DNA from: Muribaculaceae bacterium
GTDB lineage: Bacteria > Bacteroidota > Bacteroidia > Bacteroidales > Muribaculaceae
Assembly (NCBI GenBank): GCA_014867205.1
Contig: WGUO01000004.1
Location: 1 to 64,000, forward strand
Length of the DNA stretch: 64,000 bases
Direction of reading: 5' to 3'
Shown one piece after another: positions 49,525-57,602 of this stretch. The notes below the pieces were generated by a model. The model searched no databases, was not told where the DNA came from, and was given only the letters and a program-made list of their open reading frames with translations. Positions within the stretch are counted from its first letter, which is position 1, and each line of letters begins with the position of its first letter. A program made the position numbers and the translations under genes.

Positions 49525-52500
49525 ATGCTTGACTTGCACAGAGCGTCCGCGGGGTCGGGAAAGACCTATACGCTGGCAAAGAAATATATATGGTATTTCC
49601 TGACCATAAGTGAGGAGGGGGGGCCGCGCCGACTGCGTACCGACGCCGAACTTGCCGAGTCTGCGCGCCATATCCTTGCCGTGACATTTACCAATAAGGC
49701 AACCAACGAGATGCAGGTGCGTATCGTGAACCGCCTGTTTGACCTCGCATACATGAAGCCTGTCATGAAGGCGCGCCCCGACGGCTCGGTGCGCGTCAGC
49801 AGTCCTGACTATATGCAGGACTTTATCGATGACCTGCATGCCGGCGGTGCGGAGGCCGATCCGAACAGTCTGGCAGAGGTGAGCCGTAAGGCACTCGCCA
49901 TTCTGCTTGAGAATTATTCGGATTTCAATGTGTCGACCATCGATTCATTCTTCCAGCTTGTGCTCCGGACTTTTGCCTATGAGTCTGACCTTAACGATAC
50001 GTATCAGGTCGAGCTTGACAGCGAGTTCCTCTCGGAGGTCGGTGTCGACGGCACCCTTGAGGATATTGACTCTGACAAGCCTGACCGGGAGTTGCGCTTC
50101 TGGATCGGCGCGCTGATGGACCGTACCGACACCTCGTCATGGAATATTTTCGCCCGCAATAAGAAGGGGTTCGGAGATGGCCCGTACAAGGAGTTTATCG
50201 ACTCGGTGAAGAAACTGGAGAACGAGGAGTATAAGTTCAAGCGCGACGAGATTGACGCATATTTCAATCATGTCTCTCCCGCAGACTTCATCAGGCTTTA
50301 TCTTGATCTGGGAAAGACCTATGACGAGCCGGTGCGCAGCGCATTCATTAGATTCCGCGCTGCCTGTATCGCTGCACTCGAAGTGGTTCCTTCAGATTAT
50401 ATCGCAACCTTTAGTCCGAATTCGGCCGGAGGAAAACTGTTCGGGCGCCTTATTGCCATGCGCGATGCGGGCCGAAAGCAGTGGCATGACTTGCCGGTCG
50501 GCCTTGAGAAAGTCCTGACACCGGATTTCATTGCCAAGGGCAAGGGAAAGGAGGCGGTTGCCCCGTATCCTCAGTTTGTGGAGTGTCTCGAGCCGGTATG
50601 GACCGCCCTCGAGGAATGGACTGCGGCTCTCGCCGACCCGGCTTATAACCATTGGCGGCTCTATTCGGTCAATCTGCCTTATCTGGCCCTGTTCAGTTCG
50701 GTGATGCGCAAGCGTCAGGATTATCTGAACGAGACAAATTCTGTGGAACTGGGCGAGACCTCAATGATACTTCATGGAATAATCGGCGACGATGACGCTC
50801 CCTTTATCTATGAGCGTCTCGGCACATATCTCAATCATTTCCTGATAGACGAGTTCCAGGACACCTCGCGTCTGCAGTGGGAGAATCTCCTGCCGCTTCT
50901 CAGAGAAAGCATGAGCCGCGAGAATGACAACCTTATCATCGGTGATGCCAAGCAGAGTATCTACCGTTTCCGCAACGCCGATCCGTCGCTGATCAGCAGC
51001 GGTGTGCAGGAGGCGTTCGGCGACCGGGTACGCGTGTTCGGCAACCGGCCTGAGGAGAATACCAATTACCGTAGCCGCCTGCGGGTGGTGCAGTTCAACA
51101 ACTCATTCTTCCGTTATCTTGTGGACAGGCTCGACCGCGAGGCCTTGGTGGCAGCCGACGGGCGAATGCAGTTCGGCCCTATCTACGGCAATGTGGCACA
51201 GACACCCTTCAAGCGCGAAGAGTCGGGTTATGTAGAGGTCTGCGTGGGTCCTCGCAAACAGGGGAATCCCTTTAAACGGTATCTTGAGAAGCGAATCCCG
51301 CTGTTGATACGTGACCTGTTGGAACGTGGATACCGTCAGAAAGACATAGCCGTGCTTGTCCGCACCGCCAGTGAGGGCGACGCTGTCATCCAGACCCTGG
51401 TGGAGTATAATGCCTCGCTGCAGGATGAAGACTCCGGACTGACAGGACCGGAAATCAAGTTTGTCAGCGAGCAGTCGCTTAAGCTCGTGAGCTCGAGGGC
51501 CGTGAGGATTGTGACCGGTGTGCTTGAGAATCTGGCGCGAGGCATCAGTCCGCAGATCAATACCGATGAGGAGCGCCTAAAGAAGGGAGTCGGCAAGTGG
51601 GCCGAGATGGAGTCTGCATTCAAGTTCTTCTCGATGGGTCGCGAGGATCTCTCAAAGGCAGATTTGCTTGATCTTTTTCTTGCAAGTTTCAAGGAGGGTG
51701 AGGAGCTTTCCGCCGTTCTCGCCGATCTTCAGTCATTTGCCATTCCGGCGCTGGTTGAGGCCATCGTGTCGAGGTTCGTGCCCGAGGCACTCCGTCGCCG
51801 CGATGCGGTCTATCTGGCCGCATTCCAGGATGTTGTTCTTGAATATTGTGACTCGCATCCCACAGACATCGGGTCATTCCTCGACTGGTGGAGCCGCAAA
51901 AGCCGGAGCGTGTCAATATCGTCGCCAGAGAACACTGATGCGGTGCAGGTCATGACCGTACACAAGTCAAAGGGGCTGGAGTTCGATTGTGTCATAATCC
52001 CGTATGCCGATTGGAGCATGGCTGAGACTATTGATATGAAAAAGGCGGAGTGGCGCTGGGTAAGGCCTGAGATGGTGTCGCATCCCGACATTGAGTTGCC
52101 CCCCTACATACCTGTGGTGACAAGCGCCGATATGGCTAATACGGTACATTCCCCGCTGCTCTCCACATATTTCGACCAGCTGCGGATGGACCGTCTGAAC
52201 TCTGCCTATGTCGCGTTTACACGTGCCGGACGTGAACTTTATGTATTCGCCGAAGTGCCGTCGGATGACAAGAAGAAAAAGAAAAGCGGGGATATCGGTG
52301 AGGCATGTCCGGAATATACGGTTATGGGGCGCTATCTGACTGATTTTCTTGCAGGCTTAGGAGTGGGGGCGGCAGGTGCCGAAGATGAGCTTGCGATGCT
52401 CGCGCCTGAAGTTGTGGCGACGAGCGAGATTGAGCCGGAAGAGGGCCTGAATGTAATGGTGTATAGTGTCGGAACTCGCGAGGATCATGTCGAAAACTCT

Positions 52501-53106
52501 GGGAAGGCCGATGAGAATGGCCGGGACACGGCTGTACTTGATGATTATCTCTCGGTGGTGCCGTCAAGAGGAGAGTTGAAATACCGTCAGGCCGACCTGC
52601 CAGCCGTCATAGAGGCCGCAGACCTTGAGCCGGACGCCACGGCAGATGTCGAGCCGGATGAGGTGGACATTGACCCTCGCTCGGAGGGAAATATCAAGCA
52701 TGCGGTGCTTGAGTTGGTGAGGGTCGCAGAGGATCTGCCCCGTGCGATACGCCACCTGACCCTCACGGGCCTCATAGACCCGGAACTTTTACCGCGATTT
52801 GAGGCGGAACTTACGGCGGCTCTTGCCGACCCGAACGCCCGTCGCTGGTTTGACGGCCGCGCGCGGGTCATCAACGAACGGCCAATATTGAAGGCAGGGC
52901 AGGTGTCGCGCCGGCCCGACAGGATACTGATTTATCCCGACGGGCATGCCGAGGTGGTCGACTACAAGTTCGGCAAAATAGACAGCAGCGGCAAATATCA
53001 TAGGCAGATAGGAAATTACGTTCGCCGTCTGCGCGAGACAGGCCGTTTTACCACCGTGATCGGATACATATGGTATGTCAATGCCGCCCGCATTGAGCCG
53101 GTGTGA
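49525..53106 (+). CDS. UvrD/RecB-like helicase-nuclease (AddA-type)
   Basis: A 1193-residue protein with the SF1 motifs of UvrD/RecB: Walker A A-S-A-G-S-G-K-T-Y-T-L at 7-17, L-I-D-E-F-Q-D-T-S near 444-452, G-D-A-K-Q-S-I-Y-R-F-R near 473-483, and V-M-T-V-H-K-S-K-G-L-E-F near 810-821. The C-terminus has the PD-(D/E)xK nuclease core with E-V-V-D-Y-K-F-G-K near 1148-1156 and the Y-x-x-Q-I-x-x-Y element. It fits the AddA subunit of an AddAB double-strand-break resectase. No addB partner is adjacent, although the two usually neighbour each other. Confidence 0.9.
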   Translation: MLDLHRASAGSGKTYTLAKKYIWYFLTISEEGGPRRLRTDAELAESARHILAVTFTNKATNEMQVRIVNRLFDLAYMKPVMKARPDGSVRVSSPDYMQDFIDDLHAGGAEADPNSLAEVSRKALAILLENYSDFNVSTIDSFFQLVLRTFAYESDLNDTYQVELDSEFLSEVGVDGTLEDIDSDKPDRELRFWIGALMDRTDTSSWNIFARNKKGFGDGPYKEFIDSVKKLENEEYKFKRDEIDAYFNHVSPADFIRLYLDLGKTYDEPVRSAFIRFRAACIAALEVVPSDYIATFSPNSAGGKLFGRLIAMRDAGRKQWHDLPVGLEKVLTPDFIAKGKGKEAVAPYPQFVECLEPVWTALEEWTAALADPAYNHWRLYSVNLPYLALFSSVMRKRQDYLNETNSVELGETSMILHGIIGDDDAPFIYERLGTYLNHFLIDEFQDTSRLQWENLLPLLRESMSRENDNLIIGDAKQSIYRFRNADPSLISSGVQEAFGDRVRVFGNRPEENTNYRSRLRVVQFNNSFFRYLVDRLDREALVAADGRMQFGPIYGNVAQTPFKREESGYVEVCVGPRKQGNPFKRYLEKRIPLLIRDLLERGYRQKDIAVLVRTASEGDAVIQTLVEYNASLQDEDSGLTGPEIKFVSEQSLKLVSSRAVRIVTGVLENLARGISPQINTDEERLKKGVGKWAEMESAFKFFSMGREDLSKADLLDLFLASFKEGEELSAVLADLQSFAIPALVEAIVSRFVPEALRRRDAVYLAAFQDVVLEYCDSHPTDIGSFLDWWSRKSRSVSISSPENTDAVQVMTVHKSKGLEFDCVIIPYADWSMAETIDMKKAEWRWVRPEMVSHPDIELPPYIPVVTSADMANTVHSPLLSTYFDQLRMDRLNSAYVAFTRAGRELYVFAEVPSDDKKKKKSGDIGEACPEYTVMGRYLTDFLAGLGVGAAGAEDELAMLAPEVVATSEIEPEEGLNVMVYSVGTREDHVENSGKADENGRDTAVLDDYLSVVPSRGELKYRQADLPAVIEAADLEPDATADVEPDEVDIDPRSEGNIKHAVLELVRVAEDLPRAIRHLTLTGLIDPELLPRFEAELTAALADPNARRWFDGRARVINERPILKAGQVSRRPDRILIYPDGHAEVVDYKFGKIDSSGKYHRQIGNYVRRLRETGRFTTVIGYIWYVNAARIEPV

Positions 53107-53112
53107 GGATTT

Positions 53113-53143
53113 TTTGCCAGATACATGAAATTTATTATCTTTG
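53113..53143 (+). promoter_or_regulatory. Promoter of the NfeD-stomatin pair
   Basis: TTTG (53113-53116), a 19-base spacer and TATCTTTG (53136-53143) match the consensus. It starts 7 bases after the AddA-like stop. The NfeD ATG is 17 bases beyond the -7 element. Confidence 0.8.
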
Positions 53144-53159
53144 TGAAAAAATCAGCATT

Positions 53160-53597
53160 ATGGAGGCGTGGATTATTTGGCTTATTGTGGCGGCTGTCCT
53201 GATAGTCGTCGAGGTGCTCTCGCAGATGATGTGGGCATTGTGTCTTACCGTGGGCGCTGTGGGCGCCATGCTATGTTCTCTGTTCGGTCTTGACCTGTCC
53301 TGGCAGGTCGGCGTGATGGGGGCGATGAGTCTTGCCGCTTATCTCATATTGCTTCCGATTTTCAATCGCAGACATGCGCGTAAGGCCGCAGGCTCGGCTC
53401 GTACGGGTATGGACGCACTGCTGGGCAGGCATGCGGTGGTGACTCACGCCATACATCCAGGCGCCCTTGGCCGCGTCCGTATAGACGGAGACAACTGGCA
53501 AGTACGTGCGCCCGGTTGCGCCGACACGATTACTGCCGGATCGGAGGTTTCAGTCACAGGATATGACAGCATTATCCTTACAGTTGAGAGACTCTGA
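53160..53597 (+). CDS. NfeD-like membrane protein
   Basis: From ATG 53160 the product is 145 residues. Two to three N-terminal helices (I-I-W-L-I-V-A-A-V-L-I-V-V-E-V-L-S; A-L-C-L-T-V-G-A-V-G-A-M-L) precede an OB-fold tail with G-R-H-A-V-V-T-H and G-R-V-R-I-D-G-D-N-W-Q-V-R-A. NfeD proteins pair with stomatins, exactly as here (SPFH gene after 69 bases). The longer frame from 53103 overlaps the preceding gene and the promoter and is unlikely. Confidence 0.9.
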   Translation: MEAWIIWLIVAAVLIVVEVLSQMMWALCLTVGAVGAMLCSLFGLDLSWQVGVMGAMSLAAYLILLPIFNRRHARKAAGSARTGMDALLGRHAVVTHAIHPGALGRVRIDGDNWQVRAPGCADTITAGSEVSVTGYDSIILTVERL

Positions 53598-53666
53598 GCC
53601 GGTTCGGGTGGCTGTCGCCCTGATGAACGTTCTTTTCACACTCGTTAAACTAAAAATATAACAGTT

Positions 53667-54617
53667 ATGATCTCGTACATTATACTTGGTATTGTCGTAG
53701 TTCTGGCAATAGTGATAATCTCAGCCGGCGTCAAGGTGGTGCCGCAGTCCGAAACATGTGTGGTGGAAAGACTCGGCCGTTTTCATAGCGTGCTCTCGCC
53801 GGGCCTGAATTTTATCATCCCCTTTATCGACAAGCCGAAAATCATATACACCCGTCGCAACAACCGGGCTGTGGCCACAAGAGTCATAGACCTTCGCGAG
53901 CAGGTATATGACTTCCCGTCGCAGCAGGTGATCACAAGAGATAACGTGACAACCGAGATCAACGCGCTTCTCTACTTTCAGATAACCGATCCTAAAAAGG
54001 CGGTCTATGAGATCGACAACCTGCCGAATGCAATCGAGAAACTGACCCAGACATCGCTGCGTAATGTCATCGGCGAGCTTGAGCTCGACGAGACATTGAC
54101 CTCTCGGGACACCATCAACACCAAGCTTCAGGCCATACTCGACGACGCCACCAACAAGTGGGGGGTCAAGGTGAACCGTGTGGAACTTCAGGACATCACT
54201 CCTCCGGAGAGTGTCCGTGTGGCTATGGAGAAGCAGATGCAGGCTGAGCGTAACCGACGCGCAGAGATCCTGAATGCCGAGGGCGAGAAGCAGTCGCTGA
54301 TTCTCCGCTCGGAGGGTGAGAAGGCATCGCGTATCAACGAGGCGGAGGCCCGCAAGCAGTCGGAAATCCTCAAGGCCGAAGGTGAGGCGCAGGCCATTAT
54401 CCTTAACGCGCAGGCCGAAGCTGATGCAATCCGCAGGGTGGCTGCGGCGGTAACTTCGGGTGCAACTGATCCGGCAGCCTATATTCTCGCCATGAAATAT
54501 ATCGACACGCTGCGCGAGATGACCTCGGGCAAGGACAACAAGACCGTTTATATCCCATACGAGGCCAGCTCGGTGCTTTCGTCGCTCGGCTCGATCCGCT
54601 CGCTGTTCGAGAAGTAA
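53667..54617 (+). CDS. Stomatin/prohibitin-family (SPFH, QmcA-like) membrane protein
   Basis: One N-terminal helix, then the SPFH/band-7 domain (about 25-190; V-V-P-Q-S-E-T-C-V-V-E-R-L-G-R-F), then a coiled-coil region of E-A-E-A-R-K-Q-S-type repeats (about 180-250). The protein is 316 residues. It forms membrane-bound oligomers, probably in lipid microdomains, with the adjacent NfeD protein as partner. Confidence 0.93.
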   Translation: MISYIILGIVVVLAIVIISAGVKVVPQSETCVVERLGRFHSVLSPGLNFIIPFIDKPKIIYTRRNNRAVATRVIDLREQVYDFPSQQVITRDNVTTEINALLYFQITDPKKAVYEIDNLPNAIEKLTQTSLRNVIGELELDETLTSRDTINTKLQAILDDATNKWGVKVNRVELQDITPPESVRVAMEKQMQAERNRRAEILNAEGEKQSLILRSEGEKASRINEAEARKQSEILKAEGEAQAIILNAQAEADAIRRVAAAVTSGATDPAAYILAMKYIDTLREMTSGKDNKTVYIPYEASSVLSSLGSIRSLFEK

Positions 54618-54721
54618 TCATTCCTGCAACGTCTTATTTATGATCTGTGGAAACGAGTCTAAATTTGCATATCAGCATAAAATCAGTTAACTTTGCCAAA
54701 TAATCAATTTTTAATACTTAC

Positions 54722-56107
54722 GTGGACACAGATCCTTTGCCGGCCACAGAGCCGTTGAGTATGACATTTCAGTTGCTGAGCGTGCTGCTGCAGCAGAATA
54801 TCCCTGCCATTCAGTTTCAGGCGCCCCCAAGTTGGGTGGCATGGTCGTTCCTCATGCTAATCGTGGTGATATGCCTCTTTCTCTCGGCATTCGTGTCGGG
54901 CAGCGAGATCGCATATTTCGGACTCTCACCGCAGGAGGTCGACGAACTTGAGGAATCGGAAGATCCGGCCGACGCTCGTGTCATGCGTCTGCTGAAGAAC
55001 TCCGAGCGCCTGCTCGCCACAATCCTTATAGCCAACAATCTGGTCAACATCACTATGGTCGTGGTGCTGACCTTCGCGATCAACCAGGTCGTGGTATTCA
55101 ACTCGACGCTGGTGAACTTCCTGGTGCAGACGGTCTTCATGACTTTCCTTCTGCTTCTCTTCGGCGAGATATTCCCGAAGCTTGTGGCCCGGGGACGCAC
55201 CATGAAGTGGGTGCGTATGGCCGCCCCCGGAGTGTCTGCCTTCTTCACCCTGTTCGGACCGCTCTCCAAGTTAATGGTGCGCTCGACCTCGATTGTCAAC
55301 CGCGTCATCACCAAGAAAGAGGAGAACATATCGACTGACGAACTTGAGAAGGCTCTTGAGATCTCTGATGTCGAGGAGGGTAAGGACAAGGAAATGCTCG
55401 AGGGTATCCTGTCGTTTGGCGAGCGGGAGGCCCGTGAGGTCATGATATCGCGCGTCGACGTCACCGCCATCGAACTTCACGACACCTGGGAGCAGGCAAT
55501 GGCCGTGATACTCGATTCGGGCTACTCGCGCATTCCGGTCTATGATACGACCCAGGACTCAATCAAGGGTATCCTCTATGGAAAGGACCTGTTGCCATAC
55601 ATCGGCAAGACCGAGCGCCCGGCATGGCAGTCACTTCTCCGTGAGGCTTATTTCGTGCCCGAGTCGCGCATGCTTGACGACCTGCTCGAGGACTTCAGGA
55701 AGCGCAAGATGCACATAGCCATCGTAATTGACGAGTATGGATGCACCCAGGGTATTGTTACCCTCGAGGATATAATAGAGGAAATAGTAGGCGATATCGA
55801 TGACGAGTATGATGAGGAGGGTCATCTATACCGCAAGGTGGCTTCCGACACATATATATTCGAGGCCAAGATACCGTTGCCCGATTTCTGCCGTGTGCTC
55901 GACATCGAGGAGGAGAGTCTCGGCGACATCGGCGATGCCGAGACGCTTGCCGGCCTTCTGCTTGAGATTAAGGGTGACTTCCCGCAGGTCAAGGAGACAT
56001 TCGAGTTGCCCGGTCTGCGGATGCAGGTGATACAGATGGAGAAGCGCCGAATAGTCAAGGTCAAGGTGACAGTGGCCGCAAATCCGGAGTCGGACAGCAA
56101 AAAGTGA
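54722..56107 (+). CDS. gldE: Gliding-motility-associated GldE (CNNM/CBS/CorC_HlyC)
   Basis: The 461-residue protein starts at GTG 54722 and has a DUF21/CNNM transmembrane domain (about 35-185), a CBS pair (about 215-340; R-E-V-M-I-S-R-V-D-V-T-A-I and V-I-D-E-Y-G-C-T-Q-G-I-V-T-L-E-D) and a CorC_HlyC cytoplasmic domain (about 370-455). This order matches GldE in Bacteroidetes, often beside gldD or phosphopantetheinyl transferase genes, as the next gene here is. A promoter-like TTTG (54664-54667)-20 bases-TAACTTTG (54688-54695) lies upstream. ATG 54761 is an alternative start. Confidence 0.88.
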   Translation: MDTDPLPATEPLSMTFQLLSVLLQQNIPAIQFQAPPSWVAWSFLMLIVVICLFLSAFVSGSEIAYFGLSPQEVDELEESEDPADARVMRLLKNSERLLATILIANNLVNITMVVVLTFAINQVVVFNSTLVNFLVQTVFMTFLLLLFGEIFPKLVARGRTMKWVRMAAPGVSAFFTLFGPLSKLMVRSTSIVNRVITKKEENISTDELEKALEISDVEEGKDKEMLEGILSFGEREAREVMISRVDVTAIELHDTWEQAMAVILDSGYSRIPVYDTTQDSIKGILYGKDLLPYIGKTERPAWQSLLREAYFVPESRMLDDLLEDFRKRKMHIAIVIDEYGCTQGIVTLEDIIEEIVGDIDDEYDEEGHLYRKVASDTYIFEAKIPLPDFCRVLDIEEESLGDIGDAETLAGLLLEIKGDFPQVKETFELPGLRMQVIQMEKRRIVKVKVTVAANPESDSKK

Positions 56108-56117
56108 CAGACGCGAT

Positions 56118-56888
56118 ATGGAAGTGGATTTTGTATACTGGCGACACCCGTCGGTGCCGGGCATAAAGATAGAGGAGGTGACCGGAGGTGGTCGCTATAA
56201 AGGGCAGTTGTGGGCGGAGATGGCCCGTCAGGTGTATTGTGAGAATGGCCGTGACGCTTACCGCGAGGTAGGGCATTTCAAGAATGGTGCGCCGTTCCTT
56301 TTCGGGGAGACATCGCGAATCTCAATAACTCATTGCAATGGCATGTTTGCTGTCGCCACATTACCCCCGACGCCCGAGGTCGACCTGTCGGAGTATTCCG
56401 AGCGTGCGGCTCTGGGTATAGATGCAGAGCGGGTTGACCGCGAGCAGGTGCTTAAGGTGCGCGACCGTTTCCTGTCGGCCGATGAACTGAAGATGATTCC
56501 TGCCGATGATGTCGCGCTTAATGTAATCGCGTGGACCGTCAAGGAGGCTGCCTACAAGGCCATATTCATTCCCGGCATTGACTTCCGCGAGCATATCCGC
56601 ATAATGAGGATGCCGAAGTTTGCGCCTCCGACTCCGGTATTCGACCCGAAGGAGTATGGACTTGACCCCAACGAAAAAGACCTCCCCGAGGAGTTCTTCG
56701 GAGAGGTCGTAATAGTGACCGATAAGTCTGATGGGCGTGACGGCAATGATAAATCAGAGAGCGATGGCAATGTCGGCGAAGGGGCGATGAGAATGAAGAT
56801 TTACACTTATCTTGTTGATGATGAGTTTGTCGTCACGCTGTGCTATGCGCCCCGATGCGCCAAATTCGGTAAACGCGGCTTGTTATAA
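56118..56888 (+). CDS. 4'-phosphopantetheinyl transferase-superfamily protein
   Basis: The 256-residue protein has the Sfp/AcpS-type core: G-I-D-A-E-R-V-D-R-E-Q near 97-107 (the metal-binding acidic pair), R-F-L-S-A-D-E-L and W-T-V-K-E-A-A-Y-K-A near 139-148, the classic W-x-x-K-E-A motif. It transfers the phosphopantetheine arm to acyl carrier proteins. It follows gldE after 10 bases, and its last codons overlap the 3' end of a small leftward gene. Confidence 0.9.
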   Translation: MEVDFVYWRHPSVPGIKIEEVTGGGRYKGQLWAEMARQVYCENGRDAYREVGHFKNGAPFLFGETSRISITHCNGMFAVATLPPTPEVDLSEYSERAALGIDAERVDREQVLKVRDRFLSADELKMIPADDVALNVIAWTVKEAAYKAIFIPGIDFREHIRIMRMPKFAPPTPVFDPKEYGLDPNEKDLPEEFFGEVVIVTDKSDGRDGNDKSESDGNVGEGAMRMKIYTYLVDDEFVVTLCYAPRCAKFGKRGLL

Positions 56889-56993
56889 CATGCTGCGGAT
56901 CTGAAGCAGTACAACCGTCAGGCCAATCAGATATATCGATATCAGGCCCATGCGGTTGATGAGATTCGTTCGGGAGAGGTCTTTCCTTTTCAT
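56883..56993 (-). CDS. 36-residue small membrane protein
   Basis: The frame M-K-R-K-D-L-S-R-T-N-L-I-N-R is followed by one helix (M-G-L-I-S-I-Y-L-I-G-L-T-V-V-L-L) and a short tail. The basic start followed by a hydrophobic run is the usual pattern of small inner-membrane proteins. On the minus strand a -7 motif TAATTTTG (57064-57071) lies about 70 bases upstream. It is convergent with, and overlaps by 6 bases, the phosphopantetheinyl transferase. Too small for family assignment by eye. Confidence 0.5.
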   Translation of the reverse strand: MKRKDLSRTNLINRMGLISIYLIGLTVVLLQIRSML

Positions 56994-57297
56994 GATATTT
57001 TAGTTTTAGTGGTTCATATCGGCGAAGTTGAGAATTCATCTTCGCTGTCGGTTTCTTACGTTGCAAAATTAGGATGGGTGACTGCGGATATGTGGCAGTG
57101 AAATATAAAATAAATCGAAAATATGTGAATATATGTAAATGGGGCTATGAATTGCACCCTTAACTCGCTGAAAATGTTTATCTTTGCAAAAAAAATAAAG
57201 ATAGTTGTAATTCTTCATCGGGAAGAGGTGAGATATAAAGACAAAAATCTATTTTAGATGTCATGATTGAATCCGCCCGTAGAAACTGCTACTTACA

Positions 57298-57489
57298 ATG
57301 AATATAGGACAGGAAATCAAGTCACGCCGTCAGGAACTGCGATTGACGCAGCAGGCACTCGCCGATATGTCAGGTGTAAGTGTCCGGATGATCAAGTCAA
57401 TCGAGGGAGATTATGCTAATCCGTCGTTAAAGACGATTGAGAAGCGACTTGTGCCGCTCGGTCTGTGCATCCGCATCATCGAGGCCTGA
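57298..57489 (+). CDS. Small XRE-family (HipB-like) helix-turn-helix regulator
   Basis: A 63-residue protein that is essentially one lambda-repressor-type helix-turn-helix: I-G-Q-E-I-K-S-R-R-Q-E-L-R-L-T-Q-Q-A-L-A-D-M-S-G-V-S-V-R-M (split across 3-31), then I-E-G-D-Y-A-N-P-S-L-K-T-I. It resembles HipB antitoxins in length and in the C-terminal V-P-L-G-L-C-I-R, but no HipA kinase is nearby. A -7 element TATCTTTG lies at 57179-57186, giving a leader of more than 100 bases. Confidence 0.75.
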   Translation: MNIGQEIKSRRQELRLTQQALADMSGVSVRMIKSIEGDYANPSLKTIEKRLVPLGLCIRIIEA

Positions 57490-57501
57490 GCACACAAAAC
57501 C

Positions 57502-57564
57502 AAATCAAACAGGGCGCAAGGGCTGTGTATGTTGCATACACAGCCCTTGCGCCCTGTTTGATTT
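57502..57564. terminator. Bidirectional terminator, 30-bp perfect arms and TTG loop
   Basis: Positions 57502-57531 and 57535-57564 are perfect 30-base complements around the loop TTG. Ends of the stem are A/T-rich on both sides. It separates the XRE gene from the convergent GHL10 gene. A 30-bp stem is far longer than needed for termination. Confidence 0.9.
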
Positions 57565-57602
57565 ACGTCGGATACCGTTTATCTGAACTCCCTCTCCGGT
57601 TG

